A stretch of 64,000 bases of DNA from Streptomyces asoensis (GCF_013085465.1 NZ_CP049838.1:9300001-9364000), one strand, 5' to 3'; counted from the first letter of the stretch, positions 33,571 through 43,814 are shown. Notes: generated by a model not told the origin, from the letters alone. Program-made: numbers and translations.

Positions 33571-35948
33571 GCGCTCCGCCGCCGTCGGCCGCCGTCGCCG
33601 GCGAACCGCCGCTGCGCCGCCGGGTCACCGTCCGGGGAGTGGTGCAGGGCGTGGGATTCCGGCCCTACCTGTACGGCCTCGCCACCGAACTCGCCCTGGC
33701 CGGACACGTGACCAACACCCCGGAGGGCGTCGTCGCGGAGGTCGAGGGCACCGCCTCGGCCGTCGCCCGGTTCTGCGACCGGATCGCCGCCCAGGCGCCC
33801 CCGCTGGCCCGCGTCGAGTCCGTCCACCACCGCGAGATGCCACCCCTCGGCGGCACCGCGTTCACCATCCTCACCTCCCGGACCGGCGGACCGGCCCGCA
33901 CCCTGGTCTCCCCGGACTGCGCCACCTGCGCCGACTGCCTCGCCGAGTTGGCCGACCCGGCGGACCGGCGGTACCGCCATCCGTTCGTCAACTGCACGCA
34001 CTGCGGCCCGCGTTTCACGATCGTCACCGGAGTGCCGTACGACCGGGCCCACACCACCATGGCCGGCTTCGCCATGTGCCCCGACTGCGCCCGGGAGTAC
34101 GCGGATCCGGCCGACCGCCGCTTCCACGCGCAGCCGGTCGCCTGCCCGGCCTGCGGGCCGCGGCTGCGGCTGCTGGTCCCGCCGTCCGACGACCTCACGG
34201 GGACGGACCCGGTCACCGAGGCGCGCGCACTGCTGTCGGGTGGCGCGATCGTCGCCGTGAAGGGACTGGGCGGCTACCACCTGGCCTGTGACGCCACGAA
34301 CGAGGAGGCGGTCGGCCGTCTGCGCCGGCGCAAGGCACGGGGGGACAAGCCGTTCGCCGTCATGGCCCGGAGCACGGCCGACGTCGAGCACCTCGTCCGG
34401 CTGGGCCCCGAGGAGCGGGACCTGATCGAGGACGGTGTCCGGCCCGTCGTACTGCTGCGCCGACGCCCGGACCCGGTGTACGGGGCGGGGGCCCCGCAGC
34501 CCGCCGAGGCCGTCGCGCCCGGCAGCCCCGACCTCGGCGTGATGCTGCCGTACACGCCCCTGCACCAGCTGCTGCTCGGCCTGCCCGGCGACCCGGACGG
34601 CCCCCGGCTGCTCGTCATGACCAGCGGCAACATGTCCGGTGAGCCGATCGTCACCGACGACGCCGAGGCGCTGGAGCGGCTCGCGCCGCTGGCCGACGCC
34701 TGGCTCACGCACGACCGGCCGATCCACGTTCCCTGCGACGACTCCGTGGTCCGCGTCTGCGACGGGGAGCCGCTGGTGATCCGCCGCTCCCGCGGCTACG
34801 CCCCGCTGCCGGTCGCCCTCCCGCTGCCCGTCCGTCCCGCCCTCGCCGTCGGCGGCGACCTGAAGAACGCCTTCTGCCTCGGGGCGGGCCGGCGAGCCTG
34901 GCTGTCCGCGCACATCGGCGACATGGACGACCTCGGTACCCAGCGGGCCTTCGAGGGCGCGGTGGCGCAACTGGAGTCCATCACCGGCGTACGGCCCGGC
35001 ATCCTGGTGGCCGACCGGCATCCCGGCTACCGCTCCGCCCGGTGGGCCGAGCGCCATGCGGCGACGCGGCCCGTCGTACGCGTCCAGCACCATCACGCGC
35101 ATGTCGCCGCCGCGATGGCCGAGCACGGGCTGGACGGCACCCGGCCGGTCATCGGCGTCGCCTTCGATGGCACGGGCCACGGCGACGACGGAGCCGTGTG
35201 GGGCGGCGAGTTCCTGCTCGCGGACTACGACGGCTTCAGCCGGTTCGGGCACCTCGCGTACGTCCCGCTGCCCGGTGGCGACGCCGCGGTGCGCAGGCCG
35301 TACCGCATGGCGCTGGCCCATCTGAGGGCGGCCGGGATCGACCGGTCGGACGACCTCGCCTGCACGGTTGCCTGCCCACCCGACGAACTGCGCCTGCTGG
35401 AACGGCAGTTGGAGCGCGGCCTGCACTGTGTCCCCACGTCCAGCATGGGGCGGCTCTTCGACGCGGTGTCCTCGCTGGCCGGGGTGTGCCATCGCGCCGG
35501 ATACGAGGCACAGGCCGCCGTCGAGCTGGAGGGAGCGGCGCTCGGCGCGCCGAGCGGCGACCACTGCGCGTACGCCTTCGACCTCCACGCGCCCGGGTCT
35601 GCGTGCGAAGAGGGCGATGCGGTACGCGCCGACCCCGCGCCCGTCCTCGCCGCGATCGTCGCCGACCTGCGGGCCGGCGTCGAATCCGCGCTGGTCGCGG
35701 CCCGCTTCCACCGGGCGGTGACCGGCCTGGTGCACCGGATCTGCGTGCGGGCCCGGGAGCGGCACGGCCTGGACACGGTCGCCCTGACGGGAGGCGTGTT
35801 CGCCAACACGCTGCTCTCCTCGTCCTGTGCCGCCACCCTGCGCGAGGACGGCTTCACGGTTCTGCGGCACCGGCTGGTGCCGCCGGGCGACGGCGGTCTG
35901 GCACTGGGCCAGCTGATGGTGGCCGCCCGGACCACTCCCACCGACTGA
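33567..35948 (+). CDS. hypF: Carbamoyltransferase HypF
   Basis: A 793-residue enzyme that turns carbamoyl phosphate into the thiocarboxamide on HypE, precursor of the cyanide ligands. Domains in order: acylphosphatase (VRGVVQGVGFRPYLYGLATE), two zinc fingers (CATCADC with NCTHCGPRF; CPDCARE with CPACGPRL), a YrdC-like domain (ALLSGGAIVAVKGLGGYHLA, KARGDKPFAVM) and a Kae1-like C-terminal domain with the metal motif HHHAH. Start GTG 33567 overlaps the hypB stop (GTGA). Full length for the family. Confidence 0.96.
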   Translation: MSAPPPSAAVAGEPPLRRRVTVRGVVQGVGFRPYLYGLATELALAGHVTNTPEGVVAEVEGTASAVARFCDRIAAQAPPLARVESVHHREMPPLGGTAFTILTSRTGGPARTLVSPDCATCADCLAELADPADRRYRHPFVNCTHCGPRFTIVTGVPYDRAHTTMAGFAMCPDCAREYADPADRRFHAQPVACPACGPRLRLLVPPSDDLTGTDPVTEARALLSGGAIVAVKGLGGYHLACDATNEEAVGRLRRRKARGDKPFAVMARSTADVEHLVRLGPEERDLIEDGVRPVVLLRRRPDPVYGAGAPQPAEAVAPGSPDLGVMLPYTPLHQLLLGLPGDPDGPRLLVMTSGNMSGEPIVTDDAEALERLAPLADAWLTHDRPIHVPCDDSVVRVCDGEPLVIRRSRGYAPLPVALPLPVRPALAVGGDLKNAFCLGAGRRAWLSAHIGDMDDLGTQRAFEGAVAQLESITGVRPGILVADRHPGYRSARWAERHAATRPVVRVQHHHAHVAAAMAEHGLDGTRPVIGVAFDGTGHGDDGAVWGGEFLLADYDGFSRFGHLAYVPLPGGDAAVRRPYRMALAHLRAAGIDRSDDLACTVACPPDELRLLERQLERGLHCVPTSSMGRLFDAVSSLAGVCHRAGYEAQAAVELEGAALGAPSGDHCAYAFDLHAPGSACEEGDAVRADPAPVLAAIVADLRAGVESALVAARFHRAVTGLVHRICVRARERHGLDTVALTGGVFANTLLSSSCAATLREDGFTVLRHRLVPPGDGGLALGQLMVAARTTPTD

Positions 35949-35979
35949 GTAACGCGCGACCCACAGCGAGGAGAGGCTC

Positions 35980-36285
35980 ATGTGCCTGGCGGTACCCGGC
36001 AGAGTGCTGGACATCGAGGACCGGGACGGCACCCGGATGGCCACCGTCGACTTCGGCGGTGTGGTCAAGGAGGTGTGCCTGGAGTATCTGCCCGATCTCC
36101 AGGTCGGCGAGTACGCCATCGTCCACGTCGGCTTCGCCCTTCAGCGGCTGGACGAGGAGTCGGCGCGACAGACGCTCGAGCTGTTCGCCGAACTCGGCAT
36201 GCTTCAGGAGGAGTTCGGCGACGCCTGGGAGATGGCGGCGGCGGAGGCGGGCACGGACCCGTTGGAAGAGGTGCACAACCAGTGA
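35980..36285 (+). CDS. hypC: Hydrogenase assembly chaperone HypC
   Basis: A 101-residue chaperone that carries the Fe(CN)2CO unit with HypD and docks on the hydrogenase large subunit. It begins [13 protein letters not shown]; Cys2, essential for iron binding after Met removal, is present. The [26 protein letters not shown] region is the OB-like barrel. Preceded by GAGGAGAGG about 7 nt upstream of ATG 35980. Slightly longer than many HypC proteins because of an acidic C-terminal helix. Confidence 0.95.
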   Translation: MCLAVPGRVLDIEDRDGTRMATVDFGGVVKEVCLEYLPDLQVGEYAIVHVGFALQRLDEESARQTLELFAELGMLQEEFGDAWEMAAAEAGTDPLEEVHNQ

Positions 36286-37409
36286 AGTACATCGACGAGT
36301 TCCAGGATCCGGAGCTGGCCCGGCGGCTCCTCGACGACATCCATGCCACGGTGACCAGGCCGTGGGCGCTGATGGAGGTCTGCGGCGGTCAGACGCACAG
36401 CATCATCCGGCACGGCATCGACCAACTCCTGCCGGAGCAGCTGGAGTTGATCCACGGTCCGGGCTGTCCCGTGTGCGTGACCCCGCTGGAGGTCATCGAC
36501 AAGGCTCTGGAGATCGCCTCTCGGCCGGAGGTGATCTTCTGCTCCTTCGGGGACATGCTGCGGGTGCCGGGCACCGGACGGGACCTGTTCCAGGTCCGTG
36601 GGGAGGGCGGCGATGTGCGTGTCGTCTACTCGCCGCTCGACGCGCTGCGGATCGCCCAGCAGAACCCCGACCGCGAGGTGGTGTTCTTCGGCATCGGCTT
36701 CGAGACGACGGCGCCCCCCAACGCCATGACGGTCCACCAGGCCCGGAAGCTGGGCGTTCGGAACTTCAGCATGCTGGTGTCCCATGTCCGGGTACCCCCG
36801 GCCATCGAGGCGATCATGTCGTCGCCGAGCTGCCGGGTGCAGGGCTTCCTCGCGGCCGGGCACGTGTGCAGCGTGATGGGCGTGGAGGAGTACCCGGAAC
36901 TGGCGGAGCGCTTCCGCGTCCCGATCGTCGTGACGGGTTTCGAGCCGCTGGACATCCTCGAAGGCGTGCGCCGGGCCGTCCGTCAGCTGGAACGCGGCGA
37001 GCACACCGTCGACAACGCCTACGCCCGTGCCGTACGCCCGGAGGGCAACCCGGCCGCCCGGGCCATGCTGGAGGACGTCTTCGAGGTCACCGACCGGGCC
37101 TGGCGCGGCATCGGCGTGATCCCCGGCAGCGGCTGGCGGCTGTCGTCGAAGTACCGCGACCACGATGCCGAGCACCGCTTCCCGGTCGACGGGATCCGGA
37201 CGGAGGAGCCGGCCGAGTGCCGCAGCGGCGAGGTCCTCCAGGGGCTGCTCAAGCCGCACGAGTGCGAGGCCTTCGGCACCCTGTGCACCCCCCGCACCCC
37301 CCTGGGAGCCACCATGGTCTCCAGCGAGGGCGCCTGCGCCGCGTACTACCTCTACCGGCGGCTGGACATGCCGGCCACCAAGACCCGGGAGGCGACCCCC
37401 GTTGTCTGA
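36282..37409 (+). CDS. hypD: Hydrogenase maturation scaffold HypD
   Basis: A 375-residue Fe-S protein that assembles Fe(CN)2CO together with HypC. Signature segments: [28 protein letters not shown] (redox cysteines), [10 protein letters not shown], and the C-terminal cluster-binding region with cysteines in [18 protein letters not shown] and EGACAAYY. Start GTG 36282 overlaps the hypC stop (GTGA). Full length. Confidence 0.96.
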   Translation: MKYIDEFQDPELARRLLDDIHATVTRPWALMEVCGGQTHSIIRHGIDQLLPEQLELIHGPGCPVCVTPLEVIDKALEIASRPEVIFCSFGDMLRVPGTGRDLFQVRGEGGDVRVVYSPLDALRIAQQNPDREVVFFGIGFETTAPPNAMTVHQARKLGVRNFSMLVSHVRVPPAIEAIMSSPSCRVQGFLAAGHVCSVMGVEEYPELAERFRVPIVVTGFEPLDILEGVRRAVRQLERGEHTVDNAYARAVRPEGNPAARAMLEDVFEVTDRAWRGIGVIPGSGWRLSSKYRDHDAEHRFPVDGIRTEEPAECRSGEVLQGLLKPHECEAFGTLCTPRTPLGATMVSSEGACAAYYLYRRLDMPATKTREATPVV

Positions 37410-38487
37410 CACCACCGATCTGCATGCCCCCGCCCGCGCGCTCGACGTCGAGGGCTGGACCTGTCCGGCGCCGCTGCGTGACCGGCCCCGGGTCGTCATG
37501 GGTCACGGTGGCGGGGGAGTGCTCTCCGCCGAACTGGTCCAGCAGATCTTCGCGCCCGCCTTCGGGGGCGAGGTGCTCGCTCAGCTGGGCGACTCCGCCG
37601 TCCTGACCCTCGGCGGGGCCCGGCTGGCGTTCTCCACCGACTCCTACGTGGTGCGGCCGCTGTTCTTCCCCGGCGGCAGCATCGGCGACCTGGCGGTCAA
37701 CGGCACCGTCAACGACCTCGCCATGAGCGGCGCCCGCGCCGCCTACCTCTCCTGCGGATTCATCCTGGAGGAGGGCGTCGAGCTGGACGTGGTCCGGCGG
37801 GTGTCCGAGGCGCTGGGCGCGGCCGCGCGCACCGCCGGTGTGGAGGTGGCCACCGGGGACACCAAGGTGGTGGAGGCCGGTCACGGCGACGGGATCTACC
37901 TCAATACCGCGGGCATCGGTCTCGTCCCCGCGGGCGTGGATCTGCGGCCGCAGCGGGTCGTCCCCGGTGACGTGGTGATCGTCAGTGGTGCCATCGGTGT
38001 CCACGGGGTGGCGGTCATGAGCGTGCGCGAGGGCCTGGAGTTCGGGGTCGAGATCAAGAGCGACTGTGCGGCGCTCGGCGGCCTGGTCGACGCCATGCTC
38101 GCCGTCACCCCGGATCTGCACGTGCTGCGCGATCCCACCCGAGGCGGCCTGGCGGCCGCGCTCAACGAGATCGCGGCGGCCTCCGGCGCGGGGGTGGTCA
38201 TCCGGGAACGCGACGTTCCGGTCCCGTCGGCGGTTGCCAACGCCTGCGCCATCCTGGGCCTGGACCCCATGTACATCGCCAACGAGGGCAAACTGGTGGC
38301 CTTCGTCCCGCGCGAGCACGCCGACGCAGTCCTCGAGGCGATGCGAGCCCATCCGCTGGGCGCGAACTCCGTGGTCATCGGCGAGGCCGTCGAGGCGCAT
38401 CCCGGGATGGTCGTGGCCAGGACCGGCCTGGGCGGAACACGGGTGGTCGATCTGCCGATCGGGGAGCAGCTGCCGCGGATCTGCTGA
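37402..38487 (+). CDS. hypE: Carbamoyl-dehydratase HypE
   Basis: A 361-residue PurM-like ATPase that dehydrates the carbamoylated C-terminal cysteine to a thiocyanate for transfer to iron. It ends in PRIC, the invariant C-terminal Cys, and shows [34 protein letters not shown] and [16 protein letters not shown]. The start appears to be TTG 37402, with GGGAGG 9 nt upstream, overlapping hypD by 8 nt; no ATG or GTG in frame suits as well. Last gene of the hydrogenase locus, followed by a strong hairpin. Confidence 0.95.
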   Translation: MSDTTDLHAPARALDVEGWTCPAPLRDRPRVVMGHGGGGVLSAELVQQIFAPAFGGEVLAQLGDSAVLTLGGARLAFSTDSYVVRPLFFPGGSIGDLAVNGTVNDLAMSGARAAYLSCGFILEEGVELDVVRRVSEALGAAARTAGVEVATGDTKVVEAGHGDGIYLNTAGIGLVPAGVDLRPQRVVPGDVVIVSGAIGVHGVAVMSVREGLEFGVEIKSDCAALGGLVDAMLAVTPDLHVLRDPTRGGLAAALNEIAAASGAGVVIRERDVPVPSAVANACAILGLDPMYIANEGKLVAFVPREHADAVLEAMRAHPLGANSVVIGEAVEAHPGMVVARTGLGGTRVVDLPIGEQLPRIC

Positions 38488-38495
38488 CACGGATC

Positions 38496-38520
38496 CCGCG
38501 CGTCGTACCCGCGCGTCGTA
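38496..38520. repeat. Tandem 12-bp direct repeat after hypE
   Basis: CCGCGCGTCGTA occurs at 38496-38507 and again at 38509-38520. The second copy forms the left arm of the terminator hairpin at 38512-38535, so the duplication creates two alternative left arms for the same right arm. Confidence 0.6.
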
Positions 38521-38535
38521 GGGGTCTACGACGCG
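38512..38535 (+). terminator. Terminator hairpin of the hydrogenase operon
   Basis: A perfect 10-bp stem, CGCGTCGTAG with CTACGACGCG, around the loop GGGT, 25 bp after the hypE stop. It lies between hypE and a convergent small gene and so probably ends transcription from both sides. Confidence 0.75.
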
Positions 38536-38583
38536 GCCGCGGGGGGCGTGGAGGAGCCGGCCGTCCGCGCGCCGAGCGGGCCG

Positions 38584-38973
38584 TCAGTGGCCCGATCGGC
38601 GTCCGGACGGCGGGTCCTGCGGGTCCACGCCGGTCGTGGCGGACGCGTCCCGGCTGCCGCTGGGGCGCTGGGAGCGACCCTTGCGGCCGGTGTCCTGCCG
38701 GCCTTTCTCGTCCGTGTCGGCGTACTCCTCACCGCGTCCACCGTGACTCTTGACCTTGTCACCCGGAACGGACTTCGTCTCCTCCGCGGACCTGGTCCGG
38801 CCCCGGCCCTTTGCGCCGCCGTGCTCAGCGGCGTGGAAGGAGCGGTGGGCACTCGGGTTGTCCTCCTGACGTGTCTCGTCCACATCGGGCGACCAGCCGT
38901 GCTGCCCGGCGCCCTCGTGCCGGCTCGGACCCTTCCCGTGCGGTGGCTCGGACGAACGTGGTTTCTTCGTCAT
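38584..38973 (-). CDS. Small, highly charged, disordered hypothetical protein
   Basis: A 129-residue, strongly hydrophilic protein rich in R, K, G, S, E and D with no hydrophobic core (MTKKPRSSEPPHGKGPSRHE at the start; GDKVKSHGGRGEEYADTDEK in the middle). I recall comparable short disordered proteins in Streptomyces but no function. Start ATG 38971-38973. Convergent with hypE across a terminator. The coding status rests on a long open frame with an ATG and a plausible composition; a chance ORF is less likely but possible. Confidence 0.6.
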   Translation of the reverse strand: MTKKPRSSEPPHGKGPSRHEGAGQHGWSPDVDETRQEDNPSAHRSFHAAEHGGAKGRGRTRSAEETKSVPGDKVKSHGGRGEEYADTDEKGRQDTGRKGRSQRPSGSRDASATTGVDPQDPPSGRRSGH

Positions 38974-39093
38974 GATCCGACCTGCCTGTTCCTGGTCAGT
39001 GGAGGACGCCGGTCGAGCGCCACCGTGCTCAATGAATTATCCCCTCTTGTGATATTTCGAGCACATCGTGGCCGTGCGGGAGGGTCCGTCGGT

Positions 39094-40116
39094 TCAGGCC
39101 GGACCGCCGTCGGGCGGTGGGGCGGTCGAGTTGCGTACCACGAGCTGGGTGCCCACCTCCATGTGTTCCATCAGCAGCCGCTGGCCTTCGATGACGGAGA
39201 GCAGCGCGCGGGCCGCCTTCTGGCCCATGTCGTGCAGCGGCTGACGCACGGTGGTGAGGCCCGGGAAGCTCTGGGCCGCCTGCGGGAGGTCGTCGAAGCC
39301 GACCACCGAGAAGTCGGCGGGCACCGTGAGACCGCACGCCCGTGCGGCGTCGACGGCGCCGAGCGCCATCAGATCGGCACCGGCGACGATCGCCGTCGGA
39401 CGGTGATCGTCGATCAGCCGGGAGGCGGCGCGGAATCCGCTGGCGTAGGAGAAGTCGCACGAGGCGACCAGTCGCTTGTCGACCTCCAGCCCGGCGAGCC
39501 GCATCGCGTCCTCGAAGCCCTGGTAGCGGATGGACGTGCTTTGCAGGTCCTCCTCGCCGCGCAGGTAGGCGATCCGGGTGTGCCCCAGGTCGATCAGGTG
39601 CTGTGTGCCCTGGCGCATCCCGTGGTAGTTGTCGACGCTCAGCCGGGGCAGGGGGACGTCCAGCCGCCGGGGATCGATGATGACGCAGGGCAGCTTCTGG
39701 CGGCGCAGCAGTTCGACCGTCTCGTCCTCGAGGACGGGCGCGATCATGAGGACGCCGTCGACGAGGCCGCGTCCCAGGAACTCGATCCGGTCCTTCTCCC
39801 GTACCGCGTCGTGGTACGAGGCGTTGACGAGCAGTTCCTGCTCGGCGCCGGCCAGTTCGTCGGCGACGCCGCGGAGGATCTCCAGTCCGTACTGGCTCGT
39901 CAGGTCCAGTGCGATGAGGCCGATGAGCCCGCTGCGGCCGGCCTTGAGGTTGCGGGCCGACACGTTCGGCCGGTATCCGAGCCGTCCGGCCACCTCCATG
40001 ACGCGGCGCCGGGTCTCCTCGGAAGCCCCCGGCTTGCCGTTCACCACATTGGACACGGTCATCGCGGAGACGCCGGCCTCTTCGGCCACCTGCGCGATGG
40101 TCACCCGCCCTGCCAC
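39094..40116 (-). CDS. LacI/GalR-family regulator of the second sugar-uptake locus
   Basis: A 340-residue repressor-type protein. The HTH reads [20 protein letters not shown], the hinge [13 protein letters not shown], and the sensor domain opens LIGLIALD and later shows [14 protein letters not shown] chose GTG 40114-40116 because GAGGGAG lies just upstream; the frame is open to ATG 40179, which would add 21 residues. Divergent from the ABC transporter genes starting at 40527 and so their probable regulator. Confidence 0.92.
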   Translation of the reverse strand: MAGRVTIAQVAEEAGVSAMTVSNVVNGKPGASEETRRRVMEVAGRLGYRPNVSARNLKAGRSGLIGLIALDLTSQYGLEILRGVADELAGAEQELLVNASYHDAVREKDRIEFLGRGLVDGVLMIAPVLEDETVELLRRQKLPCVIIDPRRLDVPLPRLSVDNYHGMRQGTQHLIDLGHTRIAYLRGEEDLQSTSIRYQGFEDAMRLAGLEVDKRLVASCDFSYASGFRAASRLIDDHRPTAIVAGADLMALGAVDAARACGLTVPADFSVVGFDDLPQAAQSFPGLTTVRQPLHDMGQKAARALLSVIEGQRLLMEHMEVGTQLVVRNSTAPPPDGGPA

Positions 40117-40526
40117 CCAAACTCCCTCTGCTCGGCGCCCGGCACGCGACGACATTAGAGCCTGCCGTTCCTCACTCATGCCACATAGTCAAGAAAACTT
40201 TAACGATAAGTTGCGATAGGCGTCAATGAACCCCGCTATGGGGGCGGTGGTCGACCCTGCGAACAGGGCTTGGGTGAGGGTCCTGCCGGTGGTGGGCGGG
40301 GGCCGTGGAGGCCTCGGCCCGGTCGGTCGGCCACGGAAAGTTACGTATAGATGTCAGCTAAGTTTTGCGTTACAGTCCCGGCCATCGGCACGTAACGTTC
40401 GCCGCAACTCGGGTCGACAGGCCCCTTTTCCACACGTATCAGCGCTGCACCCACAGGCGCGGGCTGATCGGTCCACAACCCCTTGAGAAATGACGAGTCG
40501 GTCCGTACCGACGGGTGAGGTGTGCA
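40117..40526. promoter_or_regulatory. Divergent promoter region between LacI gene and sugar-binding protein gene
   Basis: A 410-bp gap with no convincing gene. It contains an interrupted inverted repeat, AACTT-taacgat-AAGTT (40196-40212), close to the LacI start, and near the transporter side three GTTAC-type elements: GTTACGT (40340-40346), GCGTTAC (40367-40373) and CGTAACGTT (40391-40399), the last two forming an inverted repeat. These AT-richer elements stand out and are the best operator candidates, but unlike the first LacI system there is no perfect palindrome pair. Confidence 0.5.
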
Positions 40527-41795
40527 ATGAAGCGTTCTGGGAGACGTCTCGCGGTCGCCGCCACGGTCGCCGCCATGGCGATGTCGCTGGCCGCGTGCGG
40601 AGGTGGGTCGTCCGGTGCCTCCGCCGACGGCACCGTGACCCTCCATGTGGAGGCATGGAAGGGCGGCGGCGCGGAGCCGGCGAACGTCGCGGAGATCAAC
40701 AAGGCGTTCGAGAAGGCGCATCCGAAGATCAAGATCGACTTCCAGTACACCACCGCGGACCCGACCTACACCCAGAAGCTCCAGCCCGAGCTGCTGGGCG
40801 GCAAGGCCGGCGACGTGATCATGGTCGACGCGGACAAGATGAAGAAGTGGGGTGCCTCCGGCTACCTCGCCGACCTGTCCGGCGAGTCGTGGGCGAGCCG
40901 GATAACCCCGGACGCCAAGCAGTTCGCGCAGGCCGACGGCAAGACCCTCGCCATGCCGATGGAGCTGATCGGCATCGGTCTGTACGCCAACATGGACCTG
41001 CTGAGGAAGGCCGGGATCACCGAAGTCCCCACCGACTGGCCGACGTTCCTCGCCGACCTGGGCAAGGTCAAGAAGGCCGGCATCGACCCCATCGCGCTGC
41101 CCGACAAGTCGGGCTGGACCGGCAGCTCGGTCTTCCAGGCCGCCGGATCGTCCCTGGTCTACCAGCAGAACAGGAAGTGGGACGCCGATTTCCTGGACGG
41201 CAAGGCCTCCTTCGACCCCGACTGGAAGGCGTCGCTGGAGCAGTTGAAGACCCTCGAGGACGAGGGCTACGTCAACTGGAAGAACCAGCTCGGAGTCGAC
41301 GAGTGGTCGCAGGGCCCGCAGGACTTCAGCGCCGGCAAGAGCGCCTTCTGGTACCAGGGCGCCTGGCAGGTCTCCAACGTCAAGAAGGCGGGCTTCCCGG
41401 TCTCCTTCGCCCCCTGGCCGGGCGGTGCCGCGGGCACCAAGCCCAACGGGATGCTCTTCTCCGGCACCATGTGGGCCGTCAACTCCCAGTCCCAGCAGGG
41501 TGACGCGGCGCGCGAGTACGTCAAGTTCTGGTCGCAGAACCAGAACCTCTCCAAGTACCTCGAGGCCGAGCACGCGGAGTCGCCCTTCATCAGCGGCCTG
41601 ACGCCGGAGAGCACCGAGACGACGGCCTTCACCGCCGCCTTCAAGGACGGCCGTTACCGGATCCTTCCGTCCGACTCCTGGTACGGCTCGGCCGCCGAGA
41701 CCACGACCGGCTCCAAGATCCAGGCCTATCTGCTGGGCAAGGCCTCCGCCGCGCAGACCCTGAAGGACATCCGGACCGCGGCGTCCGCCAAGTAG
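40527..41795 (+). CDS. Sugar ABC transporter substrate-binding lipoprotein
   Basis: A 422-residue family 1 solute-binding protein. The signal peptide has a basic start (MKRSGRRLAV), a hydrophobic core and the lipobox S-L-A-A-C at about residue 25. The mature part shows HVEAWKGGGAEP, INKAFEKAHPKIKIDF, ELLGGKAGDVIMVD and FSAGKSAFWYQGAWQV, typical of CUT1 binding proteins for oligosaccharides. Start ATG 40527 follows GTGAGGTG. It is followed by a long hairpin before the permease genes. The linked GH43-like and beta-helix enzymes hint at a plant-polysaccharide fragment. Confidence 0.95.
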   Translation: MKRSGRRLAVAATVAAMAMSLAACGGGSSGASADGTVTLHVEAWKGGGAEPANVAEINKAFEKAHPKIKIDFQYTTADPTYTQKLQPELLGGKAGDVIMVDADKMKKWGASGYLADLSGESWASRITPDAKQFAQADGKTLAMPMELIGIGLYANMDLLRKAGITEVPTDWPTFLADLGKVKKAGIDPIALPDKSGWTGSSVFQAAGSSLVYQQNRKWDADFLDGKASFDPDWKASLEQLKTLEDEGYVNWKNQLGVDEWSQGPQDFSAGKSAFWYQGAWQVSNVKKAGFPVSFAPWPGGAAGTKPNGMLFSGTMWAVNSQSQQGDAAREYVKFWSQNQNLSKYLEAEHAESPFISGLTPESTETTAFTAAFKDGRYRILPSDSWYGSAAETTTGSKIQAYLLGKASAAQTLKDIRTAASAK

Positions 41796-41814
41796 CCCGG
41801 CCACCCCTCGATCA

Positions 41815-41862
41815 GCCGTGGTGGGGGCGTCGTCGCGGCTCACCGACCGCCCCCGCCACGGC
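41815..41862 (+). promoter_or_regulatory. Intercistronic hairpin between binding-protein and permease genes
   Basis: GCCGTGGTGGGGGCG (41815-41829) pairs with CGCCCCCGCCACGGC (41848-41862): 15 pairs with one T-G wobble, loop of 18 nt. It sits between the binding-protein stop and the permease ribosome-binding site. Such hairpins typically protect the upstream mRNA or partly terminate, giving more binding protein than permease. Confidence 0.8.
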
Positions 41863-41888
41863 CCTTCCGGGCAAGAGGAGGATCCCTC

Positions 41889-42761
41889 GTGTTCCACCGA
41901 CGGCGCGCCACCATGGCCGCCTTCCTGCTGCCGGCCATCGTCGTGTACGGCGTGTTCATGCTGTATCCGCTGGCCCGTGGCGTCTATCTGAGCATGACCG
42001 ACAGCCTCGGAGGCCCGATCGCCGACTTCGTCGGCACCCGGCAGTACCGTGCCATGGCCGACGACCCGGCCGTCACCGACGCCCTGTGGCACACCGTGCT
42101 GTACGCGGCGGTCGTCGTGGTCGTGCAGAACGGCCTCGGGCTGCTCTTCGCGAGCATGCTGTTCCGCCGTCCGAGGGTCCGCAAGGTGCTCAACGTCGTG
42201 CTGCTCACGCCGACGCTGATCTCACCGGTGATGGCCGCCTTCATCTGGTCCTACCTGTTCGCCCCGACCGGCGGTATCAACGCGCTCCTGGACCTGGTCG
42301 GTCTGCACGGCCTGAACCACGTCTGGCTCGGCGACACGTCCACCGCGCTGTACTCGGTGGCCGCCGTCAACATCTGGATGTTCACCGGCTACTCCTGCGC
42401 GATCTTCCTCGCCGGCTATATGAACATGCCCACCGAACTGCTGGAAGCGGCCGCGCTGGACGGCGCGAGCGGCTGGCGGCGCTTCCGCAGCATCGAATGG
42501 CCGCTGCTCGCCCCCGCGCTCACCGTCAACGTGACGCTCAGCCTGATCGGCTCGCTCAAGGTCTTCGAGTTCCCCCTCGTGCTGACCAACGGCGGCCCCG
42601 CCGGAGCCACGGACACGCTGACGCTGCTGGTGTACCGCAACGTCTTCGGCGGCGGGAAGTTCGCCTACGGCGTCGCGCTGTCGGTCGTCCTCCTGGTGAC
42701 CGTGGTCGTCCTGTCCAGCGCCACCTCGTCCCTGCTCCGGCTCCGCGAGCGCCGCATCTGA
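41889..42761 (+). CDS. Sugar ABC transporter permease (MalF type)
   Basis: A 290-residue CUT1 permease with six membrane segments (TMAAFLLPAIVVYGVFMLYP first) and the EAA loop ELLEAAALDGASGWRRFRSI. GTG 41889 is preceded by an ideal GAGGAGG. Its stop codon shares a base with the ATG of the next permease (TGATG at 42759-42763). Confidence 0.94.
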   Translation: MFHRRRATMAAFLLPAIVVYGVFMLYPLARGVYLSMTDSLGGPIADFVGTRQYRAMADDPAVTDALWHTVLYAAVVVVVQNGLGLLFASMLFRRPRVRKVLNVVLLTPTLISPVMAAFIWSYLFAPTGGINALLDLVGLHGLNHVWLGDTSTALYSVAAVNIWMFTGYSCAIFLAGYMNMPTELLEAAALDGASGWRRFRSIEWPLLAPALTVNVTLSLIGSLKVFEFPLVLTNGGPAGATDTLTLLVYRNVFGGGKFAYGVALSVVLLVTVVVLSSATSSLLRLRERRI

Positions 42762-43723
42762 TGGAACCCGACGGAAGCCGACGGATCGCCACCATGACTT
42801 CAGACATCACTTCGCCGCCCATCGAGACCCGGCCCGCCCACCTCGGCAAGCGCCGTGTCCCCACCCGCCCCCGTACGACGTCCGGGACGTCCCGCAACCC
42901 GCTGCGGCGGCTGGCCGGCGGCCTCGGCACCGCCCTGCTCTGCCTGGGCACGCTGCTGTTCGTCCTGCCGTTCCTCTTCACCGTCGTCACCTCGCTGCGC
43001 ACCGCCGCCGACGTGGCCCGCTCCCCGCTGGGCATCCCGCACTCCCTGACCCTGAAGAACTTCTCCGACGCCTTCAGCCAGATCCACTACGGGCGAAGCA
43101 CCCTCAACACCCTTCTCATCACGAGCCTTTCGTGCGTGGTCATCACCGTGATCGGCTCGCTCGCCGCCTATCCGCTCGCCCGGATCACCCAGCACTGGTC
43201 CACCGCGGTGTACCGGCTGTTCATCCTGGGCACGTCCGTCCCCGTGTTCGTCGTGGTGGCGCCGCTGTACCTGCTGATGCGCGACCTGAACCTGCTCGAC
43301 AACTACGCGGGTGTCGTCCTCATCTACACGGCCCTCAACCTCCCGGTCGCCGTGTTCTTCTACACCAGCTTCATCCGCGGGATCCCGGCCGATCTGGAGG
43401 AGGCGGCCGCCCTCGACGGCTGCGGTGCCTTCCGTACCTTCTTCACGATCATCCTGCCGCTGCTGCGCCCGGTCACCAGCACACTGCTGACGTTCGTCTC
43501 CCTCCAGATCTGGAACGACCTGCTGGTCCCGCTGGTGTTCCTCCAGGACCCCGACAAACGGACCGTCATGGTGAACGCGTACTCCTTCATCGACCCGCAC
43601 ACCGTGCAGCCGACCACCCTGTTCCCTGCCGCCCTGCTCGGTGTTCTGCCGCTGCTGGTCATCTTCGTCTTCTTCCAGCGCCAGGTGGTCGCCGGCATGT
43701 CCGCCGGGGCGGTCAAGTCATGA
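42761..43723 (+). CDS. Sugar ABC transporter permease (MalG type)
   Basis: A 320-residue partner permease. A basic, disordered N-terminus of about 55 residues precedes the first membrane segment (ALLCLGTLLFVLPFLFTVVT); the EAA loop reads DLEEAAALDGCGAFRTFFTI. ATG 42761 overlaps the upstream stop and suits translational coupling; ATG 42794 in the same frame is an alternative 11 codons later. As with the first system no ATPase gene is present, so a shared MsiK-type ATPase is expected. Confidence 0.92.
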   Translation: MEPDGSRRIATMTSDITSPPIETRPAHLGKRRVPTRPRTTSGTSRNPLRRLAGGLGTALLCLGTLLFVLPFLFTVVTSLRTAADVARSPLGIPHSLTLKNFSDAFSQIHYGRSTLNTLLITSLSCVVITVIGSLAAYPLARITQHWSTAVYRLFILGTSVPVFVVVAPLYLLMRDLNLLDNYAGVVLIYTALNLPVAVFFYTSFIRGIPADLEEAAALDGCGAFRTFFTIILPLLRPVTSTLLTFVSLQIWNDLLVPLVFLQDPDKRTVMVNAYSFIDPHTVQPTTLFPAALLGVLPLLVIFVFFQRQVVAGMSAGAVKS

Positions 43724-43814
43724 ACCCCGCCGGCTGATCGCGGCCTCCCGCACACGACGACCTCACCGTCCCTGGGGCACCCCTGCCCCGATGTCCCGGA
43801 AGGACCATCCACCG

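Noticed and set aside
35042..37606. 854-residue plus-strand open frame across hypF, hypC and hypD
   Set aside because: An alternate-frame shadow of Arg/Pro/Gly-rich composition; the true hypF, hypC and hypD frames carry all expected motifs.
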